The notes under the pieces were generated by a model, which saw nothing but the letters and a program-made list of their open reading frames with translations, was not told the DNA's origin and did not search any database. Shown here piece after piece: positions 38,900-47,230 of a stretch of DNA of 64,000 nucleotides; positions within the stretch are counted from its first letter, which is position 1, and the number at the start of each line of letters is the position of its first letter. The translations under genes were made by a program, and so were the position numbers. Source of the stretch: a bacterium (lineage in GTDB: Bacteria > Actinomycetota > Acidimicrobiia > Acidimicrobiales > Ilumatobacteraceae); contig JAPOKO010000005.1 in the NCBI GenBank assembly GCA_029977615.1, positions 1-64,000 on the forward strand. Direction: 5' to 3'.

Positions 38900-38990
38900 T
38901 CCGCCTAGACGTATGTTTAGAGCGAAGGCGATTTCGGGTCCGCCGCCTGAAGTCGCGTGATATGGGCCCCTTCGGGGGCCCTTGTCATAT
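38900..38990 (+). ncRNA. Candidate structured small RNA, family not recognised
   Basis: Three hairpins follow the promoter at 38865-38893. (1) CTAGAC (38905-38910) pairs with GTTTAG (38915-38920), with a GTAT loop. (2) GCGATTTCGGG (38928-38938) pairs over all 11 positions, two of them wobble, with CCTGAAGTCGC (38946-38956) around the C-rich loop TCCGCCG. (3) GGGCCCC (38964-38970) pairs with GGGGCCC (38975-38981) around TTCG, followed by TTGTCATAT, a weak terminator tail. A 34-codon frame runs through it, but its ATG is 2 nt after the -10 box. It does not match 6S, 4.5S, tmRNA or RNase P features I know. Confidence 0.5.
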
Positions 38991-39030
38991 CTCCGATTAG
39001 TTCTGAGCACACGCCGTCTAGGATTTCGCG

Positions 39031-39273
39031 GTGCCTCGCGATATTTCTACTAACACTGCAAGCACTCGTGCAGAGCTTGCGGCGCTGGCCAGCACGCTTG
39101 AGCAATGTAGAGACCGAATTTCGGCGCTTGCGGAAACCCGTGCCATGGCAGTTCGCGATCCCAATAACGCTGACTCAGGAGACGATCTGCTGACTGCAAT
39201 TTACGAAGCAGAACGCGGTCTCAATAACTCCATTCGATTGGTACAACGTGCTGCTAAGCAGGGGCGTTTGTAA
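39031..39273 (+). CDS. Small helical protein upstream of trpE, unknown function
   Basis: An 80-residue protein, mostly helical and without hydrophobic segments (SRAELAALASTLEQ-type heptads suggest a short coiled coil at about 12-40; then LLTAIYEAERGLNNSIRLVQRAA). No family recognised. GTG start at 39031, 6 nt after TAGGAT (39019-39024), leaderless type. Its stop shares a base with the trpE start (TAATG), so it is translationally coupled to trpE. Real gene likely from start signals and coupling; the role, perhaps in tryptophan synthesis control, is open. Confidence 0.65.
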   Translation: MPRDISTNTASTRAELAALASTLEQCRDRISALAETRAMAVRDPNNADSGDDLLTAIYEAERGLNNSIRLVQRAAKQGRL

Positions 39274-40784
39274 TGCACATTTATCCGAGTCGCGAAGAGT
39301 TTCAGAAACTTTCAAGTACTCACACCGTCATTCCAGTGTGGACCGAAATGTTGGCTGATGTTGAAACGCCAGTTGCTGCATATATGAAACTGGTTGGCGA
39401 CAAGCCGGGGTTCTTGCTTGAGTCGGTTGACCACGGTGAACGCTGGAGTCGTTACTCATTTGTGGGGCGCGACCCTCTTGCAACACTGACGCTGCGTAAC
39501 GGATCGATCTCCATTGAAGGCGCGCTTCCTCGCAGTGTAAATACTGCGGAAGGAATGTTGGCCGCCATGGAATCTTTGCTCGCCGTATACAAGTCTCCTT
39601 TGTTCCCCGAACTTCCACCATTGCAAGGTGGGCTAATGGGATTCCTGGGTTACGACGTGGTGCGTGAAGTGGAGAAATTGCCAAACGTTCCTCGTGACGA
39701 TCGAAATCTTCCTGATGCAGTGATGTGCATGATTGGTTCGCTTGCTGCGTTCGACCATTGGAAGCAACGTGTATATCTGTTGGAGAGTGTTCCTGTTTTT
39801 GAATTAAACGCGAAACAAATTGACACTGCTTACGACGAAGCCATTGCGCGAATTAATCGTGCGGTCACCGATCTAACGAAACCATTGTCATATTTGCCGG
39901 TTGAGCCTCCAACCGAAGATGACAAGAAGCAGCAGTTTGTCGCGCCTGCTCATGGATCTACCTTTCAGCGATCGGTGGAGTCAGCAAAGGAATACATTCG
40001 TGCGGGTGACATTTTTCAGGTGGTGTTGTCGCAGCGATTTGATATTGAACTCAATGCCGAACCATTTGACATGTATCGCGTATTGCGTCAAGTGAATCCG
40101 AGCCCTTACATGTATTACGTGAAGCACGATGACGTAACCATCGTGGGAAGTTCTCCGGAGCCGATGGTGCAGCTGCAAGGTGGGCGAGTAATCAGCCGAC
40201 CAATCGCAGGTACGCGCAAACGAGGTCGAACGGATGAGCACGACCGCAAACTTGCTGCTGAACTGCGCGAAAACCCGAAGGAAGTAGCAGAGCATGTAAT
40301 GCTGGTGGACTTGGCGCGCAACGATGTGGGTCGAGTTGCCAAGTTTGGATCAATGAATGTTGACGAATTGATGACCCTTGAGCGATACAGCCACGTGATG
40401 CACATGACCTCTCAGGTGTCGGGAGATATTCGAGAAGGACTCGGCCCTATTGATGTGTTGCGGGCAACGCTTCCAGCAGGAACGGTAAGCGGAGCGCCGA
40501 AGGTGCGAGCCATGGAAATCATTGATGAGCTTGAACCCGTGAAACGAGGTCCCTACGCGGGCGTAGTGGGTTACGTGGACTTCAGCGGCAACCTCGACAC
40601 CGCAATTGCTATTCGCACCATGTTCATCGGCGCACATGGCGCCTCATTGCAGGCCGGAGCGGGGATCGTTGCGGACAGTATTCCTGAAGAAGAGGACTTG
40701 GAGTGCTTCAATAAAGCAGCGGCACTGTTTGCCGCTGTGCCAGCTGCTCGCCGCATGAGCGCACAACGTAAAGTTCAGCAGTAA
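39273..40784 (+). CDS. trpE: Anthranilate synthase component I
   Basis: Makes anthranilate from chorismate with ammonia from TrpG. The 503 residues have the LLES motif (48-51) linked to tryptophan feedback inhibition, then the chorismate-binding domain: DIFQVVLSQRFDIEL, SSPEPMVQLQGGRVISRPIAGTRKRG, ERYSHVMHMTSQVSG and AGTVSGAPKVRAMEIIDELEP. No TrpG, TrpD or other trp gene is nearby. ATG at 39273 overlaps the stop of the small upstream gene; ygfZ-like gene follows after 4 bp. Confidence 0.94.
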   Translation: MHIYPSREEFQKLSSTHTVIPVWTEMLADVETPVAAYMKLVGDKPGFLLESVDHGERWSRYSFVGRDPLATLTLRNGSISIEGALPRSVNTAEGMLAAMESLLAVYKSPLFPELPPLQGGLMGFLGYDVVREVEKLPNVPRDDRNLPDAVMCMIGSLAAFDHWKQRVYLLESVPVFELNAKQIDTAYDEAIARINRAVTDLTKPLSYLPVEPPTEDDKKQQFVAPAHGSTFQRSVESAKEYIRAGDIFQVVLSQRFDIELNAEPFDMYRVLRQVNPSPYMYYVKHDDVTIVGSSPEPMVQLQGGRVISRPIAGTRKRGRTDEHDRKLAAELRENPKEVAEHVMLVDLARNDVGRVAKFGSMNVDELMTLERYSHVMHMTSQVSGDIREGLGPIDVLRATLPAGTVSGAPKVRAMEIIDELEPVKRGPYAGVVGYVDFSGNLDTAIAIRTMFIGAHGASLQAGAGIVADSIPEEEDLECFNKAAALFAAVPAARRMSAQRKVQQ

Positions 40785-40788
40785 TCGC

Positions 40789-41517
40789 ATGACTTCCGAA
40801 ACGTTTTGGGTGCCGTTGCAGCGCGATGTGATTACTGCAACTGGAGCAGATGCTCGCACCTATTTGCATTCCCAACTCAGCCAAGACGTAGCGGGAATGA
40901 GAATTGGCGAGACACGTCAATCACTCTTGCTTCAGCCGACAGGAAAACTTGACGGGATTATTCGCATCACCTGCATTGAGGGCGAGACTTTTGTTTTAGA
41001 CGTAGACCCGGGTTGCGGTGAGGCCGTGCTTGCTCGCTTGAATAGGTTCAAAATTCGTGTCAAGGTTGAATTAGCGCTCAGTCGTGAAAACTGGTTGGCC
41101 GTCCGAAATGTTGTGACTCCGATGCCTGGATCCATTCCCGCTTGGCGATGCGACGGATCGGCTGTGGATCTGCGAAGCGAAAGCGCACTTGCTGAATTCG
41201 TTCAGGGATCAATAGACGATTATGAACGAGCACGAATCATTGCTGCATGGCCAACGATGAATGTTGATGTTTCTGAAGCATCTATTCCTGCTGAGACAGG
41301 AATCATCGATTTGGCTGTGAGTTTCACAAAAGGTTGTTATCCAGGGCAAGAGTTGGTGGAGCGAATGGATTCACGCGGGTCAATCGCTCCACGACAATTG
41401 AGATATGTACAAGTGGGCGAGGGTGCAGTGGTTGGTCAAGAAGTAGAACACGAAGGACGTCAGGGAATAATCACTTCGTTGAGTGGCCCTCACGCGCTTG
41501 TGGCGTTGAAGCGATGA
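40789..41517 (+). CDS. ygfZ: YgfZ/GcvT-like folate-binding protein
   Basis: A 242-residue member of the YgfZ/IBA57 family, which needs a folate and helps maturation or repair of Fe-S enzymes. The signature KGCYPGQELVERMDSRG (K-G-C-Y-x-G-Q-E, about residue 180) contains the essential cysteine. The N-terminal domain (TGADARTYLHSQLSQDV) is the folate-binding GcvT-like fold. The window holds many Fe-S enzymes (aconitase, GltBD, RlmN, Nth) that could benefit. Ends in an ATGA overlap with terC. Confidence 0.88.
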   Translation: MTSETFWVPLQRDVITATGADARTYLHSQLSQDVAGMRIGETRQSLLLQPTGKLDGIIRITCIEGETFVLDVDPGCGEAVLARLNRFKIRVKVELALSRENWLAVRNVVTPMPGSIPAWRCDGSAVDLRSESALAEFVQGSIDDYERARIIAAWPTMNVDVSEASIPAETGIIDLAVSFTKGCYPGQELVERMDSRGSIAPRQLRYVQVGEGAVVGQEVEHEGRQGIITSLSGPHALVALKR

Positions 41518-42539
41518 ACGTGATGAATGGAATTCACGCGATGAGTTTGATCGCTGCAGGAAGAAATACATCTGATTTCGCCGATATCACGGTTCCAGGT
41601 TGGGGCTGGCCTGCGCTACTAGGCATCATCAGCACGTTGTTGCTCATAGATATTTTGGTGGTTCATCGCCGAGCCCATGTGATCAAACTGAAAGAAGCAC
41701 TAATTGAATCCGTTGTATGGATCAGCTTTGGTGTGGCGTTCATGTTTGTGGTGTGGTGGATGTTTAGAGGGCAAGCCGACGGACACAAGGCTGGAATTGA
41801 GTACATCAGTGGTTATCTCATAGAGAAGAGCCTGAGTGTCGACAATGTGTTTGTCTGGGCCATGATCTTCACCCATTTTCAAGTTCCCCGCCAATACCAA
41901 CATCGCGTGCTGTTTTGGGGAATCTTTGGCGCCCTCGTCATGCGTTTGATGTTCATTTACCTAGGAATCGCCGTCATCGAGCGGTTCAACTACATCTTGA
42001 TCGGTTTTGGTGCATTCCTTATCTATACGGGTTATGGCGTGCTGCGCCATGGTGACGAGGACACTAACCCTTCAGAGACCAAGACGATGAAGTTATTTCA
42101 CAGGTTCGTACCCACAACCGACGAACTAGACGGACAGAAACTCATCACGCGTGTCAGCGGTAAAAGATATGCAACTCCGCTCCTTGCGGTGCTGGTGATC
42201 ATCGAGATTTCCGACCTGATTTTCGCTGTTGACTCGGTGCCTGCTGTTCTGGCAGTGAGTCACGAACAATTCATCGTTTTCGGCGCAAACGCGTTCGCCA
42301 TTATGGGTCTGCGTGCGCTGTACTTTCTCTTTGCAGACATCAAAGATCGGTTCCGTTATCTCAAGCCCGCTATCTCGGTGTTGCTCATCTATGTGGGCGC
42401 AAAGATGCTGGTAGCGCACTGGTATCACGTATCAACAGTGTTCTCTCTTGGGTTTATCCTGACGGTCATGACAGTGGCGATAGTGGCTTCTGTAATTCAC
42501 GACCGTAAGCACTATTCTCCACAGGGTGGCAATAGCTGA
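41514..42539 (+). CDS. TerC-family integral membrane protein
   Basis: A 341-residue membrane protein with about nine hydrophobic segments. The TerC signature is clear: SGYLIEKSLSVDNVFVWAMIF, VLFWGIFGALVMRLMFIY and IEISDLIFAVDSVPAVLAVS, with paired acidic residues in the membrane. The family (TerC, Alx) is associated with tellurite resistance and with manganese export coupled to secreted-protein metalation; which role applies is unknown. The ATG at 41514 overlaps the ygfZ stop; upstream in-frame codons from 41334 are antisense-like and rejected. Overlaps dnaG by 14 bp. Confidence 0.9.
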   Translation: MNVMNGIHAMSLIAAGRNTSDFADITVPGWGWPALLGIISTLLLIDILVVHRRAHVIKLKEALIESVVWISFGVAFMFVVWWMFRGQADGHKAGIEYISGYLIEKSLSVDNVFVWAMIFTHFQVPRQYQHRVLFWGIFGALVMRLMFIYLGIAVIERFNYILIGFGAFLIYTGYGVLRHGDEDTNPSETKTMKLFHRFVPTTDELDGQKLITRVSGKRYATPLLAVLVIIEISDLIFAVDSVPAVLAVSHEQFIVFGANAFAIMGLRALYFLFADIKDRFRYLKPAISVLLIYVGAKMLVAHWYHVSTVFSLGFILTVMTVAIVASVIHDRKHYSPQGGNS

Positions 42540-44274
42540 CGAAGACATTGAGCGACTCCGAGACACGGTGTCGCTGGTAGATGTTGTTCAGTCGTACCTG
42601 CCATTACGCAGAGTCGGCCGCAATTGGGTCGGGTTGTGCCCGTTCCATGCAGAAAAATCTGGCTCGTTTAATGTGCGCGAAGAAACCAAGCGATATCGCT
42701 GTTTCGGATGCGGTGCTGCTGGAGACGTGTTCAAGTTCGTGCAAGAAATTGAGCATCTCGATTTCGTAGGCGCTATTGAACACCTCGCAAACAAGGCGGG
42801 TATTCAGCTGAATTACACCTCAGGCGGTCAAAGCAAGGATCGTCAGCGGCGCAAGCAACTTATTGAGGTAATGAACAAGGCTGTTGATTGGTATCACGAC
42901 CGTCTGTTGAATAGCCCAGATGCACGTGCGGCGCGCGACTACTTGCGCGAGCGCGGCTTGTCGGGAGATGTCGCACGCCAATTTAAGATCGGCTGGGCTC
43001 CCGATGATTGGGACGCAATGAGCAAAGATATTGGTGTTCCAATTGATTTGCTGCAGGAAGTTGGACTTGCATTTATCAATAAGCGTGGTCGCCAGCAGGA
43101 CTCGTTCCGTGCTCGCGTGTTGTTTCCGATTTTCACCGACGCGGGTGACGCAGTTGCCTTTGGTGGTCGCATCCTTCCAGGAAGTACCGACCCAGCGAAA
43201 TACAAGAACTCGTCAGAGACCACCATTTATGCAAAATCAAAAACGCTGTACGGATTGAATTGGGCAAAGCAAGACATTGTCACAGCTGACGAAGTGATCG
43301 TATGCGAGGGCTATACCGATGTCATCGGCTTTCACCGTTCAGGAATTACTCGTGCGGTAGCAACATGCGGAACTGCTCTCACCGAAGAGCACGTTCGTCT
43401 GCTGAAACGGTTCGCTAACAAAGTGGTACTGGCCTTTGATGCAGACAATGCTGGCCAAGGTGCGGCTGAACGGTTCTACGAATGGGAAAGTCGCTACAAG
43501 GTGCAGGTGAGTGTTGCCAAGTTCCCAGATGGGAAAGATCCCGGCGATCTTGCATCAAGTGACCCAGAAGCGTTGGCGACCGCAATTAAGAATGCGCAAC
43601 CATTTCTGGGGTTCCGCTTACAGCGAGTTCTCAACGCAGGATCAATTGCAACTCCCGAAGCTCGTTCGCGAACGGCGGAGCAGGCGATGGCGGTCATCAA
43701 TGAACACCCCGATATGAACGTGCGCAAGATTTATGCCGGTGAAGTGGCTAGTCATGTGGGCATTGCCGCTGCAGATTTGGTGAAGCTTGCAGAACGCGGT
43801 TCACGTCGGCCCGAAATTCGCGCCGTGGTTCCTTCACAGTCTGGCCATAAACGAGAGAGTGCCGAATTTGTTGTGCTGGCACTCATGATTCAGGACTGGA
43901 ATTCCATCGCTTTATGGATGAATGAGGCCCTATTTGCGGACGAAATCTACCGCAGGGCGTTTCTGGCCCTTATTGCGACCGAGGGCGAACTAAACGCAGC
44001 CCTCGAAGTCGCAGATCCAGAGGCTCGCGAAGCAATTGAGCGGGCCGCTGTTGCTGACGTAGAGTCACAGCCAGATGCTGAAGCATTCAATCTCATTTCC
44101 GCGGCAGTGCGACGTGAACTTTCGTTGCGCGTCAAAAATGTTGACCCAGAGCAAATCCGACTTGATCGAGATGCTCGATTGTTGCTGGAGCAGATGGAGA
44201 ATCCTGCAACATCGCATAACGCTGCCGAACAACTCTTGGGCTGGCTAGAAATGCGAATGGGTGATCACGCGTGA
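42526..44274 (+). CDS. dnaG: DNA primase
   Basis: Synthesises RNA primers at the replication fork. The N-terminal zinc ribbon is CPFHAEKSGSF...CFGCG (CHC2, about 38-66); the RNA polymerase core has FRARVLFPIFTDAGDAVAFGGR; the TOPRIM metal site is CEGYTDVIGFHRSGI with FDADNAGQGAAE (about 262-315); the C-terminal helicase-binding part is divergent, as usual. 582 residues, a little short. GTG at 42526, inside the end of terC. It overlaps rpoD by 4 bp, recalling the dnaG-rpoD macromolecular synthesis operon, without rpsU. Confidence 0.95.
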   Translation: MAIADEDIERLRDTVSLVDVVQSYLPLRRVGRNWVGLCPFHAEKSGSFNVREETKRYRCFGCGAAGDVFKFVQEIEHLDFVGAIEHLANKAGIQLNYTSGGQSKDRQRRKQLIEVMNKAVDWYHDRLLNSPDARAARDYLRERGLSGDVARQFKIGWAPDDWDAMSKDIGVPIDLLQEVGLAFINKRGRQQDSFRARVLFPIFTDAGDAVAFGGRILPGSTDPAKYKNSSETTIYAKSKTLYGLNWAKQDIVTADEVIVCEGYTDVIGFHRSGITRAVATCGTALTEEHVRLLKRFANKVVLAFDADNAGQGAAERFYEWESRYKVQVSVAKFPDGKDPGDLASSDPEALATAIKNAQPFLGFRLQRVLNAGSIATPEARSRTAEQAMAVINEHPDMNVRKIYAGEVASHVGIAAADLVKLAERGSRRPEIRAVVPSQSGHKRESAEFVVLALMIQDWNSIALWMNEALFADEIYRRAFLALIATEGELNAALEVADPEAREAIERAAVADVESQPDAEAFNLISAAVRRELSLRVKNVDPEQIRLDRDARLLLEQMENPATSHNAAEQLLGWLEMRMGDHA

Positions 44275-45224
44275 GAAGTTCAATCTCAAACGATTCAGGT
44301 CCAGATGCCGTTCGGATGTATCTGAATGAAATTGGACAAGTGGATCTGCTTACTGCAGAAGATGAACGCCGTCTTGGAAAACTAATTAAGGATGGAATCG
44401 CAGCTCAAGGAGCACTTGTTGCCGGTGAAGGGAAACTTGGTTTGCGCGAGCGACGTGCGTTGCAGCGTGAAGTCAAGGAAGGCGAGAAGGCGAAGGAGCA
44501 CATGGTTCGCGCCAATCTTCGCCTGGTGGTGTCCATAGCTCGCCGTTACGACCGCAAGGAATTGCAGCTCGCTGACTTGATTCAAGAGGGAAACATCGGC
44601 TTGATGCATGCTGCAGACAAGTACGACTTCGAAAAAGGATTTAAGTTTTCAACGTATGCAACCTGGTGGATCCGCCAGGCAATGACCCGCGCGATGGCCG
44701 ACCAAGGTCGCAATATTCGTATTCCTGGTCACATGATGGAAATTGTTAATCGTGTGCATCGAGTAGAACGCGAATTGGCAACCGAACTTGAACGTGACCC
44801 GTTACCAGAAGAAGTTGCAGTTCGTTGTGGGCTCACAGTCGACAAATTGCTTGAAGTGATGCAAATTGCACTCACCACCACGAGTCTTGATGCTCCCGTG
44901 GGCAGCGACACCGATGACTTGACGGTTGGCGACACCATTGCTAGTCAAAATGAAAACAATGATCCGCAAGAGATTACGGAAAAGGCGTTGCTCAGCGAAG
45001 CGGTTGAGCGCACGTTGAGCGACTTGCCTCCACGTGATCAAGAGATTGTTGCCATGAGGTTCGGTATTGGCAAATACGTCGGTCAGGTGCACACGCTGGA
45101 AGAAGTAGCCAAGATTCAAAAGGTCACACGTGAGCGTGTTCGCCAGATTGAGCAGAAAACCCTTGCGCGACTGAGGCATCCACACAACAGCGCCAATCTG
45201 CGTGCATTTATGGATGACAACTAG
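44271..45224 (+). CDS. rpoD: Primary-type RNA polymerase sigma factor (sigma-70 family)
   Basis: A 317-residue group 1/2 sigma factor. Region 1.2 ([20 protein letters not shown]), region 2 ([20 protein letters not shown], then [20 protein letters not shown] for -10 recognition), region 3 and region 4.2 ([20 protein letters not shown]) are all present; the acidic region 1.1 of long primary sigmas is missing. The position right after dnaG supports a housekeeping role, but the short length means a principal-like (SigB/HrdD) factor is possible. GTG at 44271. Its stop codon TAG is part of the presumed fdhD -10 box. Confidence 0.88.
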   Translation: MRSSISNDSGPDAVRMYLNEIGQVDLLTAEDERRLGKLIKDGIAAQGALVAGEGKLGLRERRALQREVKEGEKAKEHMVRANLRLVVSIARRYDRKELQLADLIQEGNIGLMHAADKYDFEKGFKFSTYATWWIRQAMTRAMADQGRNIRIPGHMMEIVNRVHRVERELATELERDPLPEEVAVRCGLTVDKLLEVMQIALTTTSLDAPVGSDTDDLTVGDTIASQNENNDPQEITEKALLSEAVERTLSDLPPRDQEIVAMRFGIGKYVGQVHTLEEVAKIQKVTRERVRQIEQKTLARLRHPHNSANLRAFMDDN

Positions 45225-45233
45225 CCTGTAGGC

Positions 45234-46088
45234 ATGAGTAACGCTCCAGGTACCGCACGGCGCAAAGCCTCGGACTGGAAAGTGGTCACCGTTACAAAAG
45301 AGGGTCGGGGAAGCACCAAACCCGATTACATCGTCACCGAAGAACCAATGGAAATTCGGGCGGAAGGTCCGGGCCAAGAGCCTGAACAGATTTCGGTCAC
45401 CATGCGCACACCTGGAAACGATTTTGAGCTTGCCGTGGGTTTCTTGTTCACCGAGGGATTGGTGCAGAAACCAGATGATGTGCGCACGGTGAAGTACTGC
45501 GAATTGGTTGAGGGTGAAGAGCAGAAGTACAACATCGTTACGGTGGCGTTATCGCGAGGGTTCGACATGGCGTTGGCTCGACGAGCAATGGTGACATCTT
45601 CGAGTTGTGGCATTTGCGGAACCGAATCAATTGATCAATTACTGCAGGCAACTACTCCAGTAGATCGCGAAAGTGGTCCAGTGATTACGGCTGAAACGCT
45701 GATGCGCATTTCTGATTCGGTTCGCAAGTCTCAGCCAACCTTCGATCGAACGGGTGGCTTGCATGCAGCCGCGCTATTTGATGCCAACGGAAACATTTCA
45801 CTAGTGCGTGAAGACATTGGTCGTCACAATGCGGTAGACAAAGTCATTGGCGCAAGCGTCATGGCAAAGACAGTTCCTCTCAATACGCATGGTTTGTTTT
45901 GCAGCGGACGCTTGTCGTTTGAGATTATTCAAAAAGCCGTCATGGCCCGTATCGCATTCATCGCAGCAGTTGGTGCGCCTTCAAGCTTGGCTGTTGAATC
46001 GGCAGATGCTTTGGGAATCACACTCGTTGGGTTTTTGCGCGATGGCAAAGCCAACGTGTACACCCACGAACACCGAATTCAGATGTAA
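45234..46088 (+). CDS. fdhD: Formate dehydrogenase accessory sulfurtransferase
   Basis: Delivers sulfur from a cysteine desulfurase to the molybdenum cofactor of formate dehydrogenase. The 284 residues have the conserved cysteine loop SSSCGICG (about residue 122), the N-terminal PMEIRAEGPG...MRTPGNDFELAVGFLF block and GRLSFEIIQKAVMARI near the end. ATG at 45234, 6 nt after TAGCCT (45222-45227), leaderless type. No formate dehydrogenase gene is in view; the gene abuts the methylamine island, where formate would be produced. Confidence 0.93.
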   Translation: MSNAPGTARRKASDWKVVTVTKEGRGSTKPDYIVTEEPMEIRAEGPGQEPEQISVTMRTPGNDFELAVGFLFTEGLVQKPDDVRTVKYCELVEGEEQKYNIVTVALSRGFDMALARRAMVTSSSCGICGTESIDQLLQATTPVDRESGPVITAETLMRISDSVRKSQPTFDRTGGLHAAALFDANGNISLVREDIGRHNAVDKVIGASVMAKTVPLNTHGLFCSGRLSFEIIQKAVMARIAFIAAVGAPSSLAVESADALGITLVGFLRDGKANVYTHEHRIQM

Positions 46089-47216
46089 CTAACTAAATGT
46101 TGCCTGCGCGCTTGCAGTCTTGCGCAGGACATCTTCATTCAACGTGAATCCGAGACCTGGTTTGTCAGATAAGTGAATCCAACCTTCGCCGTCAGCTTCA
46201 ATGGTCTCGGTCATGATGTAGTCACGACGCGCTGTTGACCACTCTGGTGGGTCGAATGGGAATTCAATGAATGGCGCACCAACCGTGCCGGCAGTGAGGT
46301 GCAGGTTGGCCATGACGCCAATTCCGTTGCCCCAGGTGTGCGGAGTGAAGATCTTTCCTGCGGCAGCAACTTCTTTTGCAAACTTGGCAAGACCAGTGAT
46401 GCCTTGCGTGCATACGGCATCTGGTTGGAATACATCGAAACAACCGCGCTGTAATAGTTCGCGGAATTCATATGGCTCACGTGTGAGTTCACCACCAGCA
46501 ATGCGAATCTTCACTCGCTTTCGCAGTTCGGCCATACCTTCGTAGTCACCACGGTGGAGTGGCTCTTCCATCCAATACACGCCGTGACTCTCAAGAACCA
46601 ATGCAACCGCCGTTGCGTGATCAACATTCCATGGCTTGGCCGTGTCCCACGGCATACGCCAACCCTGATTGCAGTCCACCATCAATTCAATGGAGTCACC
46701 CATGTCCTCACGGATTGCTTTAATGATGGCAAGGTCGTCTTCAAGATTCGGGCGTCCAAAGCGAATCTTCAAAGCAGGGAACCCTAACTCTCGCGCTTGG
46801 CGAGCAACCTTGACCATGTCGGGAAGACTGCGGTGAACACCAGAAGATGCATAAGCACGGATCTTGTTGCTGAATCCACCAATCATGCTCCACACTGGCT
46901 CGTTCTTGATTTTTCCGATCAAGTCCCACAATGCCAAGTCGAGAGGCCACGGACGTCCAGCATGAAACTCAATGTTGGACAACACTGCCGCGTGACGCTC
47001 GATGTTCAGTGGGTCCTCGCCAATGAAGTAACGCTGGTAGTCAGAAAAGCCATACATCGAATCACCGGACCCAATGCCGCAGTTGCCCGCATCGTCGAAA
47101 ACGCGAACGATGGTGGCTGGAAATTGGGTGCGTGGGCGAGTGTCCCACGAAGCAGGAAACGGAGGATCAAGCGGCAACTGGTGATGCGTGATCTCGATTC
47201 GAGTAATCGTGGTCAT
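46089..47216 (-). CDS. Enolase-superfamily enzyme, mandelate racemase-like
   Basis: A 375-residue member of the enolase superfamily. Metal ligands appear as D181 (VDCNQGW), E217 (MEEP) and E243 (GGE); acid/base candidates are K150-x-R152 (ALKIRFG) and the D266/H293 dyad (QPD, PHTWG), the mandelate-racemase-subgroup layout but with Arg in place of the second Lys. Reaction and substrate are unknown: racemisation/epimerisation or dehydration of a carboxylate. Context (betaine-type catabolism) makes a betaine epimerase such as HpbD conceivable. ATG after AGGAG. Last gene of a minus-strand run; ends 1 bp from fdhD. Confidence 0.85.
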   Translation of the reverse strand: MTTITRIEITHHQLPLDPPFPASWDTRPRTQFPATIVRVFDDAGNCGIGSGDSMYGFSDYQRYFIGEDPLNIERHAAVLSNIEFHAGRPWPLDLALWDLIGKIKNEPVWSMIGGFSNKIRAYASSGVHRSLPDMVKVARQARELGFPALKIRFGRPNLEDDLAIIKAIREDMGDSIELMVDCNQGWRMPWDTAKPWNVDHATAVALVLESHGVYWMEEPLHRGDYEGMAELRKRVKIRIAGGELTREPYEFRELLQRGCFDVFQPDAVCTQGITGLAKFAKEVAAAGKIFTPHTWGNGIGVMANLHLTAGTVGAPFIEFPFDPPEWSTARRDYIMTETIEADGEGWIHLSDKPGLGFTLNEDVLRKTASAQATFS

Positions 47217-47230
47217 GATGTGCTCCTGAA

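Noticed and set aside
38964-38990. Strong intrinsic terminator for nth
   Set aside because: The hairpin is more than 100 bp after the nth stop and is preceded by its own promoter; the T-tail is weak, so it is assigned to the candidate small RNA.
38896-39000. A 34-codon, arginine-rich reading frame through the candidate small RNA
   Set aside because: Its ATG lies 2 nt after the -10 box, upstream of the predicted transcript start, with no ribosome binding site; codons follow the hairpin pairing rather than protein constraint.
41334-41513. N-terminal extension of the TerC-family protein
   Set aside because: It lies inside the ygfZ-like gene in another frame; the ATG at 41514 overlapping that gene's stop is the natural start.
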